From positions 248,001-312,000 of the forward strand of contig NZ_JAFNJE010000002.1 in the NCBI RefSeq assembly GCF_017368475.1: a stretch of 64,000 nucleotides of DNA, given 5' to 3'. Every line of letters begins with the position of its first letter. Positions within the stretch are counted from its first letter, which is position 1. This stretch comes from Alteromonas sp. 5E99-2. GTDB lineage: Bacteria; Pseudomonadota; Gammaproteobacteria; Enterobacterales; Alteromonadaceae. The position numbers and the translations under genes are program-made. Below, piece after piece: positions 52,518 to 63,487 of this stretch. The notes under the pieces were generated by a model that saw only the letters and a list, made by a program, of their open reading frames with translations, was not told where the DNA came from and did no database searches.

Positions 52518-53831
52518 ATGTTTTTTAATAAAGCACTCCTTGAAGAGAACAAACATTTAAAAGCTCAAATACATAATTTTGAAACCGCAGTCGAGTCAAT
52601 GCGTGATGAAATGGCGTATTTTGAACTAGATCACTCTGGCACTATTACAAAAGCAAATAAAAATGCCCTGAGTATTTTAGGCTATTCAGAAGACGAACTT
52701 TTGAATAAAAAACTTACATCATTTGTTTGTAATTCAGTTGTATCTAAAGAACACATCCAAAAATTTATTCGCGCAATCGATAGATCTCAACATTGGCATG
52801 GTGCACTACAACTGACCGCAAAAGATAAATCAGAATCGTGGTTGAGATCCATAGTTCAACCCTTTACCCACAACAGAACTCAGCAAGTGCACTTTGCTCT
52901 TTTTGCCAACGAATTAACCCGCACCATTGCAGAATCAAGAGAGCACCACGATATGCTCAGCGCATTGGAACGATCCACTGCGGTTATTGAATTCGATTTA
53001 GAAGGTAATATTCTAAAAGCAAATGATAACTTCCTAGCAACGATGAAATACAACGAAGCCGATATTATTGGTCACCATCACAGAATATTTTGCTCTGCGG
53101 AAATGTCGGCATCTAAAGAATACGTTGAATTTTGGAACTCTCTGAGAAAAGGCACCATTATTTCTGACAGATTCGTCCGCTTAGACAGCGGTGGTAATGA
53201 AGTGTGGTTAGAGGCATCTTACAACCCCATTTACAATGAAAAAGGCGACCTCTATAAAGTTGTAAAATTTGCAACCAATATTACTGATCAGATGAATCAG
53301 GAAAAAGCCATATCCGAAGCAGCGAATATTGCTTTTTCTATCTCCAAGAATATGGGCGAATACGCAACTCAAGGCCGAGATGTGGTTAATGAAAATTTAA
53401 CAACTATGAATTTGTTATCAGAACAAATAGGTACGGCTAGCCAAGGTATTAAAGACTTAGACGAACAATCTCAAAAGGTTGCCGAACTAGTTCAGAGTAT
53501 TAGCGGTATCGCAGACCAAACGAACCTACTTGCGCTGAATGCAGCAATAGAAGCAGCACGAGCTGGCGACCAGGGTCGAGGTTTTGCCGTTGTTGCAGAC
53601 GAAGTAAGGCAACTTGCCTCTAGAACAAGTAAAGCCACCGAAGAAATTGTGGATGTTGTATCGGAAAATCGCAAGTTGACCGAAAATGCAGTACAACAAA
53701 TAGAGGCGGGCCAAGATCAAGCCACCCAAGCCCTTGGTTATTCCAAGGAATCAGGACAAGTGATTAAACAAATACAAAAAGGGTCGGAAGAAGTTGTAGA
53801 AGCAATCGGTCAGTTCACACGAAAATTATAA
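52518..53831 (+). CDS. Cytoplasmic PAS-PAS chemoreceptor (BdlA-like)
   Basis: The 437-residue protein has no membrane helix. After a short coiled-coil ([18 protein letters not shown]), two PAS domains occupy about 28-140 ([19 protein letters not shown]) and 150-265 ([33 protein letters not shown]), then a chemoreceptor signalling domain with the conserved tip ([20 protein letters not shown]). The domain after the tip is short, so the hairpin is small. PAS pairs of this kind bind heme or flavin and sense oxygen or redox state, as in Aer2 or BdlA; which cofactor binds here is unknown. Confidence 0.9.
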   Translation: MFFNKALLEENKHLKAQIHNFETAVESMRDEMAYFELDHSGTITKANKNALSILGYSEDELLNKKLTSFVCNSVVSKEHIQKFIRAIDRSQHWHGALQLTAKDKSESWLRSIVQPFTHNRTQQVHFALFANELTRTIAESREHHDMLSALERSTAVIEFDLEGNILKANDNFLATMKYNEADIIGHHHRIFCSAEMSASKEYVEFWNSLRKGTIISDRFVRLDSGGNEVWLEASYNPIYNEKGDLYKVVKFATNITDQMNQEKAISEAANIAFSISKNMGEYATQGRDVVNENLTTMNLLSEQIGTASQGIKDLDEQSQKVAELVQSISGIADQTNLLALNAAIEAARAGDQGRGFAVVADEVRQLASRTSKATEEIVDVVSENRKLTENAVQQIEAGQDQATQALGYSKESGQVIKQIQKGSEEVVEAIGQFTRKL

Positions 53832-53964
53832 GCCAATATTTATGCACTGGAATTTTCCGGTGCATTCACTGAAACTTATCTGTTTCACGTCAAAGTGCAT
53901 ATCAGTTTACTCGTAAATACGCCTCGTAACCCAGCTGTTTGGCTGCCAGAATGAAGAAGGGTAA

Positions 53965-53997
53965 ACACAAATACCAATGATTTATCGGTATTTGTGT
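53965..53997. terminator. Hairpin between convergent chemoreceptor genes
   Basis: ACACAAATACC (53965-53975) and GGTATTTGTGT (53987-53997) form an 11-bp stem with an 11-base loop, followed by AAATTTTTAG. It lies 20 bases from the end of the minus-strand chemoreceptor gene. Confidence 0.55.
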
Positions 53998-54016
53998 AAA
54001 TTTTTAGATGAGCTTT

Positions 54017-55642
54017 TTAGTATTTAAACTGTTGCATGATACGAGCAAAGTCTTTAGCTAATTTTTCTAGAGAAATACTTACTTCACCAAGCTGCCCTGC
54101 ACTCTTAGTTGTTTCTCCTGTACGATGATTTATATCATCAACATTGGACGCAATAGAGCTAGCAACAGTTTGTTGTTGACCAGTCACTTTTACAATTTGG
54201 TCATTCATATCAGTGATCCTAGCAATAGTTTCATTAATTACTTTTAAACTATCGCCCGCCTTGTTCGCTTCTTCAACACTCATAGTTGCTTGCTCTGAAC
54301 CTTTATCCATAGCAGAAACCGCAGATCGTGCCGCATCTTGAAGTTGTTCGATGGTTTGCTGAATTTCTTCGGTAGATTTTTGTGTTCTTGATGCAAGCGT
54401 TCTTACTTCATCAGCAACAACCGCAAAACCTCTACCTTGCTCACCAGCTCTTGCAGCTTCAATAGCTGCATTTAATGCAAGTAAGTTTGTTTGTTCAGCG
54501 ATACCTTTAATAACATCGAGTACAACACCAACTTGAATTGAATCTTGCTCTAGTTTTCTCACAACTTCCGCTGACTCTTCTACGCCAGTAGCAAGAGTTT
54601 GAATACTCGACACTGTGGTATCAACTACTTTTTGCCCATCAGAAGCCGCGGTATATGCATCACCTGCCGCCCCAGCTGCTTCGTTAGCAATATTTGATAC
54701 ATCATTTACACTCTGGGTTAGATCTTCTACCGCATTTTTAGCCGATGCCGCAGCACTTTTCTGAGCTGAAATGGTTTGCTGAGTGTTAGTCGATACGTTG
54801 TTCAAGCTACCCGCTAAATTTGACAGAGGGTTTGATGAATCACCTATATCTTTAACTACCGATTGTAACTTTTGAATAAATTGATTAAACCAATGAACCA
54901 AATCACCAATCTCATCAGTATTACTCATATTTAATCGAACGGTTAAATCCCCTTCTTCTTGAGCAATATTCTTCAGTGACTGAACAACGGTGTCGATACT
55001 ACTTCTCAAATTAGACACGATTGGAACAGCAACGACGAATAACAGAATAGCTGTCACGCCCCCAACTACAAAACCCTTAACGATTAATGATTCAGCTGCA
55101 TCATTCGAGTCTTGAATCGCCTCTTTGAAATTTGCTAACCGCTGGTCATAAAAAAGAGTCAAATTGTTTGTTGCAACTTCAAAATCTTGGTTCATTTTGG
55201 CGGCTTGCTCGCCTATTTTCGAGAAATCAGCGGTACCTGCAACCATAGATTCGCTCACGGTATATGCGGTTGAATAATAATTGTCAAAATCAGCAAGTAT
55301 TTTATCTGCTTCAAGACCTAATTTCTGAGAAATTGGACTAATAGCCTTAAGTTCTAAACGCACGTTTTCGGCTAATTCTAATGCTTTATCAAGTCCATCT
55401 TCATCTCCAGTAGTCACAGCTCCACTGAACGCATTTTGCACCCCAGCCATATCATTAAGCGCATTTTTTGACGCTAACAAGACAGGAAACTGAATATCCT
55501 TGGCATTATTTAACAACTCAACGTTGTTACGAGCCGTAGTACTAGTTATCGTTAAATAAATGATAAACATAACAATACTGACTATCGGGATAAAAAACAG
55601 CTTCTTGGCTATCGATATTTTTGCTAAAAAATTCATATCCAA
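54017..55642 (-). CDS. Transmembrane methyl-accepting chemotaxis protein
   Basis: The 541-residue receptor has membrane helices near 14-33 and 187-207. The helical periplasmic domain between them (about 150 residues) looks like a four-helix bundle, for example [25 protein letters not shown] domain follows at about 210-262 ([24 protein letters not shown]), then the signalling hairpin with [20 protein letters not shown] and [12 protein letters not shown]. No CheR-binding NWETF-type tail is seen; it ends RIMQQFKY. The ligand is unknown. Confidence 0.93.
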   Translation of the reverse strand: MDMNFLAKISIAKKLFFIPIVSIVMFIIYLTITSTTARNNVELLNNAKDIQFPVLLASKNALNDMAGVQNAFSGAVTTGDEDGLDKALELAENVRLELKAISPISQKLGLEADKILADFDNYYSTAYTVSESMVAGTADFSKIGEQAAKMNQDFEVATNNLTLFYDQRLANFKEAIQDSNDAAESLIVKGFVVGGVTAILLFVVAVPIVSNLRSSIDTVVQSLKNIAQEEGDLTVRLNMSNTDEIGDLVHWFNQFIQKLQSVVKDIGDSSNPLSNLAGSLNNVSTNTQQTISAQKSAAASAKNAVEDLTQSVNDVSNIANEAAGAAGDAYTAASDGQKVVDTTVSSIQTLATGVEESAEVVRKLEQDSIQVGVVLDVIKGIAEQTNLLALNAAIEAARAGEQGRGFAVVADEVRTLASRTQKSTEEIQQTIEQLQDAARSAVSAMDKGSEQATMSVEEANKAGDSLKVINETIARITDMNDQIVKVTGQQQTVASSIASNVDDINHRTGETTKSAGQLGEVSISLEKLAKDFARIMQQFKY

Positions 55643-56061
55643 ACCTTTAATTTATTTATTTCTCTAGACCACAAAAACACTGAAATCTAGTTGCTTCATG
55701 CAAATGTAAAAACCCATTTTATTCATTGAATAATCAGTTTTACATCGCATATATTTCTAGTAACAGATATGAGTCTAGACCAATAAATAAGAGTTTGCTT
55801 CGAACCCACCATTAAAACTGGAAAATTTTAAGCCATACAAAATCACAATTTTTTTGGCTTAATTGAATGAATTAATTACAATCGCCGTATTGATAGTCCA
55901 CTTTATCGTTTTTTTTAGCATTTCTTTAAAAGATGGCATATTGTTTGAAATCATATAAAAAGCCAGGTTGAGTATCTTTTATCATGAATATCAACTGCTC
56001 AATATGGCGTAACCCTCATGAAAAAGATTCAATGAACCCCATTCAACACCCGGAGAATAGT

Positions 56062-56808
56062 ATGCGTTTAATGCAAGGGCTCGTATTAGCAGCATTAGTA
56101 AGTTCTTTTAGCTCATTGGCGACTACGCTTAATGATTCCCTAACTGAACTAGAAATTTCTGAACTTAAAACTCTAATTAACAGTGATAAGCGTACAGATA
56201 AACAAAAACAACGAAATAAATACCGTCACCCATTAGAAACACTTACTTTCTTTGGTGTTAAAGAAAATCATACTGTTGTAGAAATCTGGCCAGGGGGCAA
56301 AGGTGGTTGGTACCGTTCAATTTTAGAGCCGTATATTGAAGGCACAGGCCTTTACGTTCCAGTGCGCAGTTCAGACGACTTTCCTGAACCTATTGATAAA
56401 GTTGCCGATAATTCGGCTGACAGAGTACTAGTGTTTAGGGCTCACGGATTCATGATTTACGACAACCCAGCACAAGCGTATTTCGATTCTTTGTATAAAA
56501 TGCTTAAGCCTGGCGGCATATTTGGCATAGTCGATCACCGAGGAAACGAAGCGATTCCGCAAGATCCCAAAGGTGAAAACGGGTATGTAAACCAAAGTCA
56601 TGTGATTAAATTAGCTGAAAAAGCAGGGTTTGTATTAGTTGATTCTGCCGAAATCAATGCTAACGCCAAAGACACGAAAGATTACCCCAAAGGTTTGTAC
56701 TCTCTTCCACCTTCACTAAGAGGCTCAATGTTTGATTCAGAGCTTCGCAAGCAAGTGCTAGCCATAGGTGAAAGTGATCGAATGACGTTAAAGTTCACAA
56801 AAAAATAA
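56062..56808 (+). CDS. Exported SAM-methyltransferase-like protein (COG4798 type)
   Basis: The ATG at 56062 has GGAG 6 bases upstream and begins a signal peptide (LMQGLVLAALVSSFSSLA); the frame opens at 55984. The 248-residue protein has a Rossmann-like methyltransferase core: VVEIWPGGKGGWYRSILEPYI (SAM loop), DRVLVFRAHGFMIYDN, and MLKPGGIFGIVDHRGN. An exported SAM-dependent-like protein is odd, since SAM is cytoplasmic; members of this group may have lost methyl transfer. The 419-base gap upstream (55643-56061) is A/T-rich and holds no other gene. Confidence 0.8.
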   Translation: MRLMQGLVLAALVSSFSSLATTLNDSLTELEISELKTLINSDKRTDKQKQRNKYRHPLETLTFFGVKENHTVVEIWPGGKGGWYRSILEPYIEGTGLYVPVRSSDDFPEPIDKVADNSADRVLVFRAHGFMIYDNPAQAYFDSLYKMLKPGGIFGIVDHRGNEAIPQDPKGENGYVNQSHVIKLAEKAGFVLVDSAEINANAKDTKDYPKGLYSLPPSLRGSMFDSELRKQVLAIGESDRMTLKFTKK

Positions 56809-56837
56809 ACTTAAGTTAAACCTTAATACTATTAACT

Positions 56838-56875
56838 AAAAGCCTACCTTGTAATAAATATGGGTAGGCTTTTTT
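56838..56875 (+). terminator. Terminator of the methyltransferase-like gene
   Basis: AAAAGCCTACC (56838-56848) and GGTAGGCTTTT (56863-56873), loop of 14 bases, ending in six T. Confidence 0.8.
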
Positions 56876-56986
56876 GAATTCTGCGATAAACACATCTACT
56901 CTTTTCCTGTAAAAAAAATAACACTAGTGAAATAAAAGTCGAGATATCCCTATCTTCTTCGTTAGTACAACTAAATTGAGATTGTT

Positions 56987-57454
56987 ATGAAAAAAAATAT
57001 ATTAATGTTTATCGTTATGATGGTAATCATGCCATTTGCCAATGCAGCTGAGCCTGAAATTTTCTTAAAGAAAAGCTGGGACTATGCAATTGACGGGTAT
57101 GACACTGTAGCTTACTTTACCGAAGGTAAACCTGTTGTAGGTAATGATGCGTTTGTAACCGAGTACAAAGATGTTAAATGGCGCTTTTCAAGTGCTGAAA
57201 ACTTAGCGAAATTTAAAGCAGACCCAGATATGTACCGTCCTCAATACGGTGGTCACTGTGCTTATGGTCTTGGTAAAAACGCTGCTTTAGTTAAAGGCGA
57301 CCCTGAAGTATGGAAAATTGACGACGGTAAACTTTACCTAAATCTTAGTAGCCGCCTTCAGAAGAAATGGATAAAAGATCAAGATTTCTATATCACACAT
57401 GCTGATGCTATTTGGCCTCGTGTATTAACTGAAGAAGTAGAAGTTGATTGGTAA
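56987..57454 (+). CDS. Exported YHS domain protein
   Basis: The 155-residue protein has a signal peptide (MFIVMMVIMPFANA/AEP). The YHS-like core is YAIDGYDTVAYFTEGKPVVGND, then KWRFSSAENLAKFKADPDMYRPQYGGHCAYGLGKN with a Cys and several His/Tyr that could bind metal. Similar proteins are common in marine Proteobacteria and are thought to bind metals, but no reaction is proven. It is a single-gene unit with its own terminator. Confidence 0.85.
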   Translation: MKKNILMFIVMMVIMPFANAAEPEIFLKKSWDYAIDGYDTVAYFTEGKPVVGNDAFVTEYKDVKWRFSSAENLAKFKADPDMYRPQYGGHCAYGLGKNAALVKGDPEVWKIDDGKLYLNLSSRLQKKWIKDQDFYITHADAIWPRVLTEEVEVDW

Positions 57455-57482
57455 GCAAAAAGTAAACTGACTTTTCTTATTG

Positions 57483-57515
57483 AAGCCTAGAAGATATCTA
57501 TCTTTTAGGCTTTTT
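57483..57515 (+). terminator. Terminator of the YHS gene
   Basis: AAGCCTA (57483-57489) pairs with TAGGCTT (57506-57512), with an inner AAGAT/ATCTT pairing, and ends in TTTTT. Confidence 0.75.
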
Positions 57516-57661
57516 CATTTTAGCCCTATCGTTGTTAGCTGCCTTTTTGTTAGGAAAGATCAACACGCCCTAGTTGTATACATGATACTGGTCGTTTATT
57601 CTCTTCGTGCCCAGTCAATCTAAATACTTCAAATCAGGCTTTTTTCATACTAGGAAGGGAA

Positions 57662-60600
57662 ATGAAGGTAGTTTTCTACATATTAGCGATACTCATCGCG
57701 TACGGCTCATTCTACCCGTTTAATTTTGACCTCAGCGTTATTGACGAAGCCCGAATAAATGCTTTGTTTGATTTTAACATTACGCGGACTACGCTCAGCG
57801 ATACCATTGCTAATATTGTACTTTTCGTTCCCTTCGGTTTTCTTTTCCTATCTACTCACAGACACAACACAAAACTGAGCCGCATTGGTTTATTTGTTTT
57901 ATACGGCTTTATTTACGCATTTATCATTCAAGTATTGCAGCTGTGGATGCCCGCGCGGTTGCCGTGGGGCGGTGACGCAATTCTTAATACCATCGGCTTT
58001 GGCTTAGGCTATGGTTTTGCCCTTGCCTTAAACAACCGATTTACAGCATCAATCAACCTTGTATCAGATATTCAAAAAGTCAGTTTTGCCATAGGACTTG
58101 GCCTTATTTTCATGAAATTAGCGCCCTTTGCTCCCTCTTTGGATTTGGGTGTATTAAAAGACAATATTAAACATCTCATTGCTCATCCTGAAATCAATGC
58201 TTTTTGGTTGTTTGAAAATACGGTGACTTGGTTAGTCGCATTCTATTTATTGTCACAAGCTAAGATAACTGCGCTGCGAAACGACAAACTCTTCATGCTA
58301 CTAAGCGCAGTGCTTACAATTAAGTTTTTCATTGTTGCTAACCAAGTTAATTTGTCTCAACTTTTAGGCGGTGTATTAGCTTTCGTATTGTGGATAAAAT
58401 TACGTGATTACATTAGTCCCTTATTGCTATTCTCCGCCTTATTACTATCGGTATTGGGGAATGCATTTTACCCATTTGAACTTCGCGAAGTGGCAGGTTC
58501 ATTTAATTGGTTACCCTTTATCGGTTCACTAAAAGGCAATGTATTACTCAATATTCTCGCAGTAACCAAAAAGTTATTTTTGTATGCCGGTTTAGTGTGG
58601 CTTTTAACACTTCAAACTAAGCGCATAGGATTAAGCACAATACTGTGCAGTTTAGCCATATTCACGTCAGAATATTTACAGCGATTTATGACCAATTCTG
58701 TATCCGAATCTACCGATGCCGCATTAGTTTTATTTATTGGCTTTATTCTTTCTCGTCTTTCTTTAAATGAAAATGAGTCTTCAATTAGCCAGAATAAATC
58801 GTTTAACAATCCAGCCCCACAAGTGCCTTATCCATCAGCTTTATCCTCCTACATTCCCGGCTTAGACGGATTACGAGGAATTGCAGCCTTATCCGTGTTT
58901 ATTGTCCACTTCCAGCAATTCACTCATATTGGTGGACAAGTCGGCCCTTTTGATTTTGAGCGCTGGATGGTGAACGGTAATACGGGCGTAGCCCTGTTTT
59001 TCACACTTAGTGGATTTTTGCTCTCCATTCCCTTTTGGCGATCGTACCAAACGGCAAAGATGCCTAATATTAAGCGTTATTTTGCAAGTCGAATTGTCCG
59101 TATTGTTCCCATTTACTATTTATGCTTTTTCGGACTCATTGCATTAAAAAGTTTTTCTGGCGCAGAGGTTAATTTCAACAATATCATCTCTCATTTGTTC
59201 TTCTTGCATAACCTAAAAGATTATCAAGTAATGAGCTTAAATCCGCCATTTTGGACTCTGGCAGTAGAAGTCCAATTTTACATATTACTTCCTCTTATCT
59301 TTTTTGTGATTTCTAAATTAAACTCAATTTCTAGCCGTCTAATTGTACTTATAATCATGGCGCTGAGTGTAGTTAGCTACCAACTTCTTATGGGTTCGTT
59401 AGAATCTTATACTCAGTGGCCAATCACTGTGCCTCTGATCTGGCCTTTCGGCATTGAACTCACAAGTATTAAAAGTGCTGCGCTAAAATACTCGACTCTG
59501 GCCCATCTACCTCACTTTTTAATAGGTGTATTAGCGGCCAGCCTGTATTTAGGAAAAAGCAAAATTAAGTCTGCCAACGTTGCAGAAAGCCTATTTTGGC
59601 TAAGCTGCATAGGGCTGATCGCTATATTAGCGACAACCATAGATACCTCACTACAAATACAATATGGTCGTTATAATTTCCCCTATGTACCACTGCTTTT
59701 AGGGCTCGTAGTATTAACAGCCCCATCTACTGTATTGGCTAAAAAGCTACTGGAATTACCTATCTTAGTGTGGGTGGGTTCAATTTCCTATGGCATCTAC
59801 ATTTTTCACTACCCGATACAAAAAGCCACATTACAAGGCTTCAAATATGCCTCGCTTGACTTAGACTCCAATGTTGCGCTTTATGCTGGGATATCTTTGC
59901 TTTTAACCCTATTCGTTTCTCATTTATCCTTTAAAATTATTGAACAACCACTGATGAACTGGTTAAAACGAAGAAACCCTCCAGTTATTTCACAACAAAC
60001 CATTGTTATTGAAAATAACGTTGAACCAAAATCACCTAACAATAAGAAAAGTTCCCGCTATCCACTGCTCACTCTAACGGCCATCACAGGTTGCGGTGCA
60101 TTAGCCTATTTTGTGTATAGCTCCACATCTCCAGCCTCATCCATTGAGCAAGCTAGCTGGGCGAACGACAATTACTCTGTCATTTTTGATCACCATGCTC
60201 ATACCGACTATTCCGACGGGTCTTTACCAATGTCTACCCTAGTAGAACACGCCTATTTCAACGGTTGTGATGCAATGGCAATAACAGATCATACAAATAC
60301 TCTATCATCGCTAACACATGAAAAACTGGATACTATTGAGAGCTTGCGCAAAGCCTATCCGGGACTCATGATTTTAGCCGGTGTAGAAATTGGCATGTTG
60401 TCTTACGACCAACGGGAGCATGTAAACCTTCTTGCTCACCCGAATACAGAGCGGCGTTTACTGCCTGAAATACTCGCAACGTTAAGCGATTCAGTATCAA
60501 TTGAAAAAGACCAGCAGGACCACTTCTTAATTCAACGAATTAATCAACTAAACATACCCAAAACACAGATTTTTACGATTTATAACCACCCGAGTAGAAA

Positions 60601-61321
60601 GGACATTCGAAAAGAAGAAAACCTTGACGACCTAGAAAAATGGAACAAAAACACGCCATTTATTCAAGCTTATGCTGGGGCTCCAGGCCACCAAAAAAAT
60701 ACGCCGATTGGCTCATATAGGGATTTATTCCGAACTGAAGACAGGTGGGATCCGGCAATATCCGAGGTAGGGGGAACATGGGATAAAGCGCTGGCTGAAG
60801 GCATAAAAGTGTGGGGTGCTATTGCATCGTCTGATTTTCACAATGCCAATATAGATTACTACCCTTGTGAATTTGCTCGCATCCATGTTGATGTTCCATC
60901 AAAAGACTATGCAGGCTTATTTGCAGGGTTACACGCAGGTACATTTTGGGCAGATCATGGAAAACTCTTATCTGCGTACAATTTTTCTATCGAGCTACCT
61001 AATACCGGTGATGTTGCCAAACCTGGCGCAACTATTACGCTGCCCACAGATGAACTGCTGCTAACCATTAACGCAAACTTTAAACGCAATAAAGCATACA
61101 AAGAAGACTTTATACGCTTTGATGTGATTTCGAACTGTGGGTCTGAAGAGACTCAAGAAACCCGTTATTATTTCCCTCCAGGTGAAAATAAGCGGCAAGT
61201 CTTTGTTCCGCTATCCTCTAATAAAAAAGCCTGTTACGTCCGCAGTAGAATTGTAAAGGAAACAGTAAAAGACAATGATTTAGCCGCTTATTCCAATCCA
61301 ATTATGGTTAAGTTCAAATAA
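57662..61321 (+). CDS. VanZ-like / acyltransferase-3 / PHP phosphoesterase-like triple fusion
   Basis: One unbroken 1219-residue frame. Residues 1 to about 370 are two VanZ-like membrane units (YGSFYPFNF at 14-22, ANIVLFVPFGFLFL at 50-63; again FYPFEL at 269-274). Residues 395 to 770 are an acyltransferase-3 (OafA-like) membrane domain: PGLDGLRGIAALSVFIVHF with the catalytic-type His416, FFTLSGFLLS, NPPFWTLAVEVQFY. A further helix spans about 802-819. Residues 838 to 1100 form a PHP metal-dependent domain: HxH at 845/847, TDH at 875-877, Glu909, His926, His976, and DFH at 1058-1060. The last 110 residues are beta-rich. The PHP part should lie in the periplasm. It may modify a surface glycan or lipid. 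Confidence 0.88.
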   Translation: MKVVFYILAILIAYGSFYPFNFDLSVIDEARINALFDFNITRTTLSDTIANIVLFVPFGFLFLSTHRHNTKLSRIGLFVLYGFIYAFIIQVLQLWMPARLPWGGDAILNTIGFGLGYGFALALNNRFTASINLVSDIQKVSFAIGLGLIFMKLAPFAPSLDLGVLKDNIKHLIAHPEINAFWLFENTVTWLVAFYLLSQAKITALRNDKLFMLLSAVLTIKFFIVANQVNLSQLLGGVLAFVLWIKLRDYISPLLLFSALLLSVLGNAFYPFELREVAGSFNWLPFIGSLKGNVLLNILAVTKKLFLYAGLVWLLTLQTKRIGLSTILCSLAIFTSEYLQRFMTNSVSESTDAALVLFIGFILSRLSLNENESSISQNKSFNNPAPQVPYPSALSSYIPGLDGLRGIAALSVFIVHFQQFTHIGGQVGPFDFERWMVNGNTGVALFFTLSGFLLSIPFWRSYQTAKMPNIKRYFASRIVRIVPIYYLCFFGLIALKSFSGAEVNFNNIISHLFFLHNLKDYQVMSLNPPFWTLAVEVQFYILLPLIFFVISKLNSISSRLIVLIIMALSVVSYQLLMGSLESYTQWPITVPLIWPFGIELTSIKSAALKYSTLAHLPHFLIGVLAASLYLGKSKIKSANVAESLFWLSCIGLIAILATTIDTSLQIQYGRYNFPYVPLLLGLVVLTAPSTVLAKKLLELPILVWVGSISYGIYIFHYPIQKATLQGFKYASLDLDSNVALYAGISLLLTLFVSHLSFKIIEQPLMNWLKRRNPPVISQQTIVIENNVEPKSPNNKKSSRYPLLTLTAITGCGALAYFVYSSTSPASSIEQASWANDNYSVIFDHHAHTDYSDGSLPMSTLVEHAYFNGCDAMAITDHTNTLSSLTHEKLDTIESLRKAYPGLMILAGVEIGMLSYDQREHVNLLAHPNTERRLLPEILATLSDSVSIEKDQQDHFLIQRINQLNIPKTQIFTIYNHPSRKDIRKEENLDDLEKWNKNTPFIQAYAGAPGHQKNTPIGSYRDLFRTEDRWDPAISEVGGTWDKALAEGIKVWGAIASSDFHNANIDYYPCEFARIHVDVPSKDYAGLFAGLHAGTFWADHGKLLSAYNFSIELPNTGDVAKPGATITLPTDELLLTINANFKRNKAYKEDFIRFDVISNCGSEETQETRYYFPPGENKRQVFVPLSSNKKACYVRSRIVKETVKDNDLAAYSNPIMVKFK

Positions 61322-61393
61322 GCTATTTGTTGATGTTGTGGAACTAGAAATGTAAAAATCGTCTTTCACTATCCTTAGCTTTTTAACAGCAAA

Positions 61394-63487
61394 TTATAAT
61401 TCTGGCTCTATAAAGGTAGCTACTTCACTAGCCAATTTATACACATCTAATTTAAAAAGTTCATCAATAGGCATAGGCTTAGACAGCCAATACCCTTGCA
61501 AGGTATTACAGCCTTCTCCAACCATACGTTGAAACTGGCTTTTGGTCTCTATCCCTTCTGCACAAATAGATAAATTTAAGCGCTTAGCCAAATCAATAAT
61601 ACTTTGAGTAACCAAAACACTGCGAGAATTATCTTCTAAACCACAAACAAACTGGCGATCAATTTTCAACGTATCCACTTGAATTTGAGTAAGATAAGCT
61701 AGTGAAGAAAAGCCAGTCCCAAAATCATCTAGCGAAATAGAATAGCCTCGCATTTTTAGTGAAGAGAAAAACCGGTGTGTTTCTTCAAAGCTCTCTAAAT
61801 ACGCAGATTCCGTTACTTCAAACTCTATATTGCTTGGCCTTACTTGATAATCACTACTTTTATCAACAATATAATCAACTAAAGACATATGAATAACATC
61901 AATCGCAGATAAATTTAAGCTGACTTTGATATCGTCGCCGAAGTTTTTCACCAATCGAGCCATATCTGAAAAAACGGCATTGATAACCCAGCGAGTAATT
62001 TGAGGGATTTTTCCTCCCTGCTCGGCAATAGGAATAAACTCAGTAGGAGATACAAAGCCCAACTCCTGATTTTGCCAACGAATGAGTGCCTCAAATCCAG
62101 TTATTTTCCCATCCGGGTTCATTTTTGGTTGGTACACTAAACTAAATTGATTTTCTAATAATGCTGATGAGATTGAATTAGCTATTGATAACTTCCTTAA
62201 GTGCCCCTTCACCATACTTGCATCAAAGTGTGTATAGCAGCTCTTGCCCGACTTTTTAGATTCGTACATTGCAATATCGGCATAACTTATCAATTCTGAC
62301 AATTGATACGAGGCTTGTGATGCTGATGCAATTCCAATGCTAACCCCTATATGTAAGTCCAGTCCGTTTTCAACAAAAGGTAGTTTCATTGATTTAAGTA
62401 CTTTTTCCGCAATTGTGGCTAGCGACTGCGCACTCTCTGGCGCATGAGGTATTAACAAAAACTCATCACCTCCAAGTCTCGCTAACCTATCGCCTTCGCG
62501 CAAGTTGTTACTTAAACGCGTCGCTACTTGCTCTAGCACTGAGTCACCACTATCGTGGCCCAAGGAGTCATTAATAGCCTTAAAACCATCGAGGTCAAAA
62601 AACATAATATTTAAATCACTTCCTTCCCTTTTTACTTGCGCCAACTCCACTCTTAAAAACTCCATAATGAACTGTCGATTTGGTAACCCTGTTAAGCTAT
62701 CGAAGTTCGCAAGTTGCTCCATCGCATCTTGTTGATTTTGTAATTGATTAGATTTTTTCTGACTAACATTTAACTCATTTTCAATAGTGTTAATCATCTT
62801 ATTGATGCTGTTCGCTAAGCTTGAAATTTCATTTCGCCCTTTTATATTGAATCGAGCTTTATAATTTCGAGTTTTAGTGACTTTTCGTGTGAACGCAGTT
62901 AGCGCAAATACCGTAGAAAATTGTAATCGCAACATCCATGCAAAAGTAAACGCTACTATTAACGCGCATAAGACACCTAAGGGAATGGCATTTTCCATCA
63001 TTTTATGGCGAGCAACTATAATAGGCGTATTCACATCAACAACTAAGTACAGCTCTCCTAATTGATAATCTGGCGACCCTACAATTTGCTTCAGATAAAA
63101 ATAGCCGTCCCCCAACAACGTATTATTAGTTAAACCAACAAAGTTATTTTTCAAAGTAGCGCTAGCTGTTAATTCAGGGCTACCGGCTTTCCCCGTGTAG
63201 GCTTGAATTAACTGCTCATCTTTATCATAGACATAAGCTGCTACTACAGATTCATGGAGGTCTAGCTTCAATAAATTGGAGGTCACATCGCTCAAAACAA
63301 ATTCAGAGGCGAGTGCCTTTACTAAATCTTCACTTGTATTTTGAGATAATGCGACGAATGATTTTTCTATATAGTTCCGATACTGATTCTCATGTTCAAC
63401 TACACTTACAAGAATAAGCAAAGTAGCAATAAGAATTGAAAAAAGTAGTGAAGTCAACGTTAGCATCGACTTAATACTGGATGTCAA
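61394..63487 (-). CDS. GGDEF-EAL cyclic-di-GMP protein with periplasmic sensor
   Basis: A 697-residue inner-membrane protein from a TTG start with AAGGA upstream; an ATG lies 21 bases downstream. Helices near 12-28 and 170-190 flank a sensor domain of about 140 residues. HAMP follows (FNIKGRNEISSLANSINKMI), then GGDEF at about 265-430 with RLGGDEFLLIP intact, then EAL at about 440-690 with GFEALIRWQ, EVTESAYLE and DDFGTGFSSLAYL intact. Both active sites look whole, so it could make and break cyclic di-GMP; which dominates is unknown. Confidence 0.93.
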   Translation of the reverse strand: MTSSIKSMLTLTSLLFSILIATLLILVSVVEHENQYRNYIEKSFVALSQNTSEDLVKALASEFVLSDVTSNLLKLDLHESVVAAYVYDKDEQLIQAYTGKAGSPELTASATLKNNFVGLTNNTLLGDGYFYLKQIVGSPDYQLGELYLVVDVNTPIIVARHKMMENAIPLGVLCALIVAFTFAWMLRLQFSTVFALTAFTRKVTKTRNYKARFNIKGRNEISSLANSINKMINTIENELNVSQKKSNQLQNQQDAMEQLANFDSLTGLPNRQFIMEFLRVELAQVKREGSDLNIMFFDLDGFKAINDSLGHDSGDSVLEQVATRLSNNLREGDRLARLGGDEFLLIPHAPESAQSLATIAEKVLKSMKLPFVENGLDLHIGVSIGIASASQASYQLSELISYADIAMYESKKSGKSCYTHFDASMVKGHLRKLSIANSISSALLENQFSLVYQPKMNPDGKITGFEALIRWQNQELGFVSPTEFIPIAEQGGKIPQITRWVINAVFSDMARLVKNFGDDIKVSLNLSAIDVIHMSLVDYIVDKSSDYQVRPSNIEFEVTESAYLESFEETHRFFSSLKMRGYSISLDDFGTGFSSLAYLTQIQVDTLKIDRQFVCGLEDNSRSVLVTQSIIDLAKRLNLSICAEGIETKSQFQRMVGEGCNTLQGYWLSKPMPIDELFKLDVYKLASEVATFIEPEL

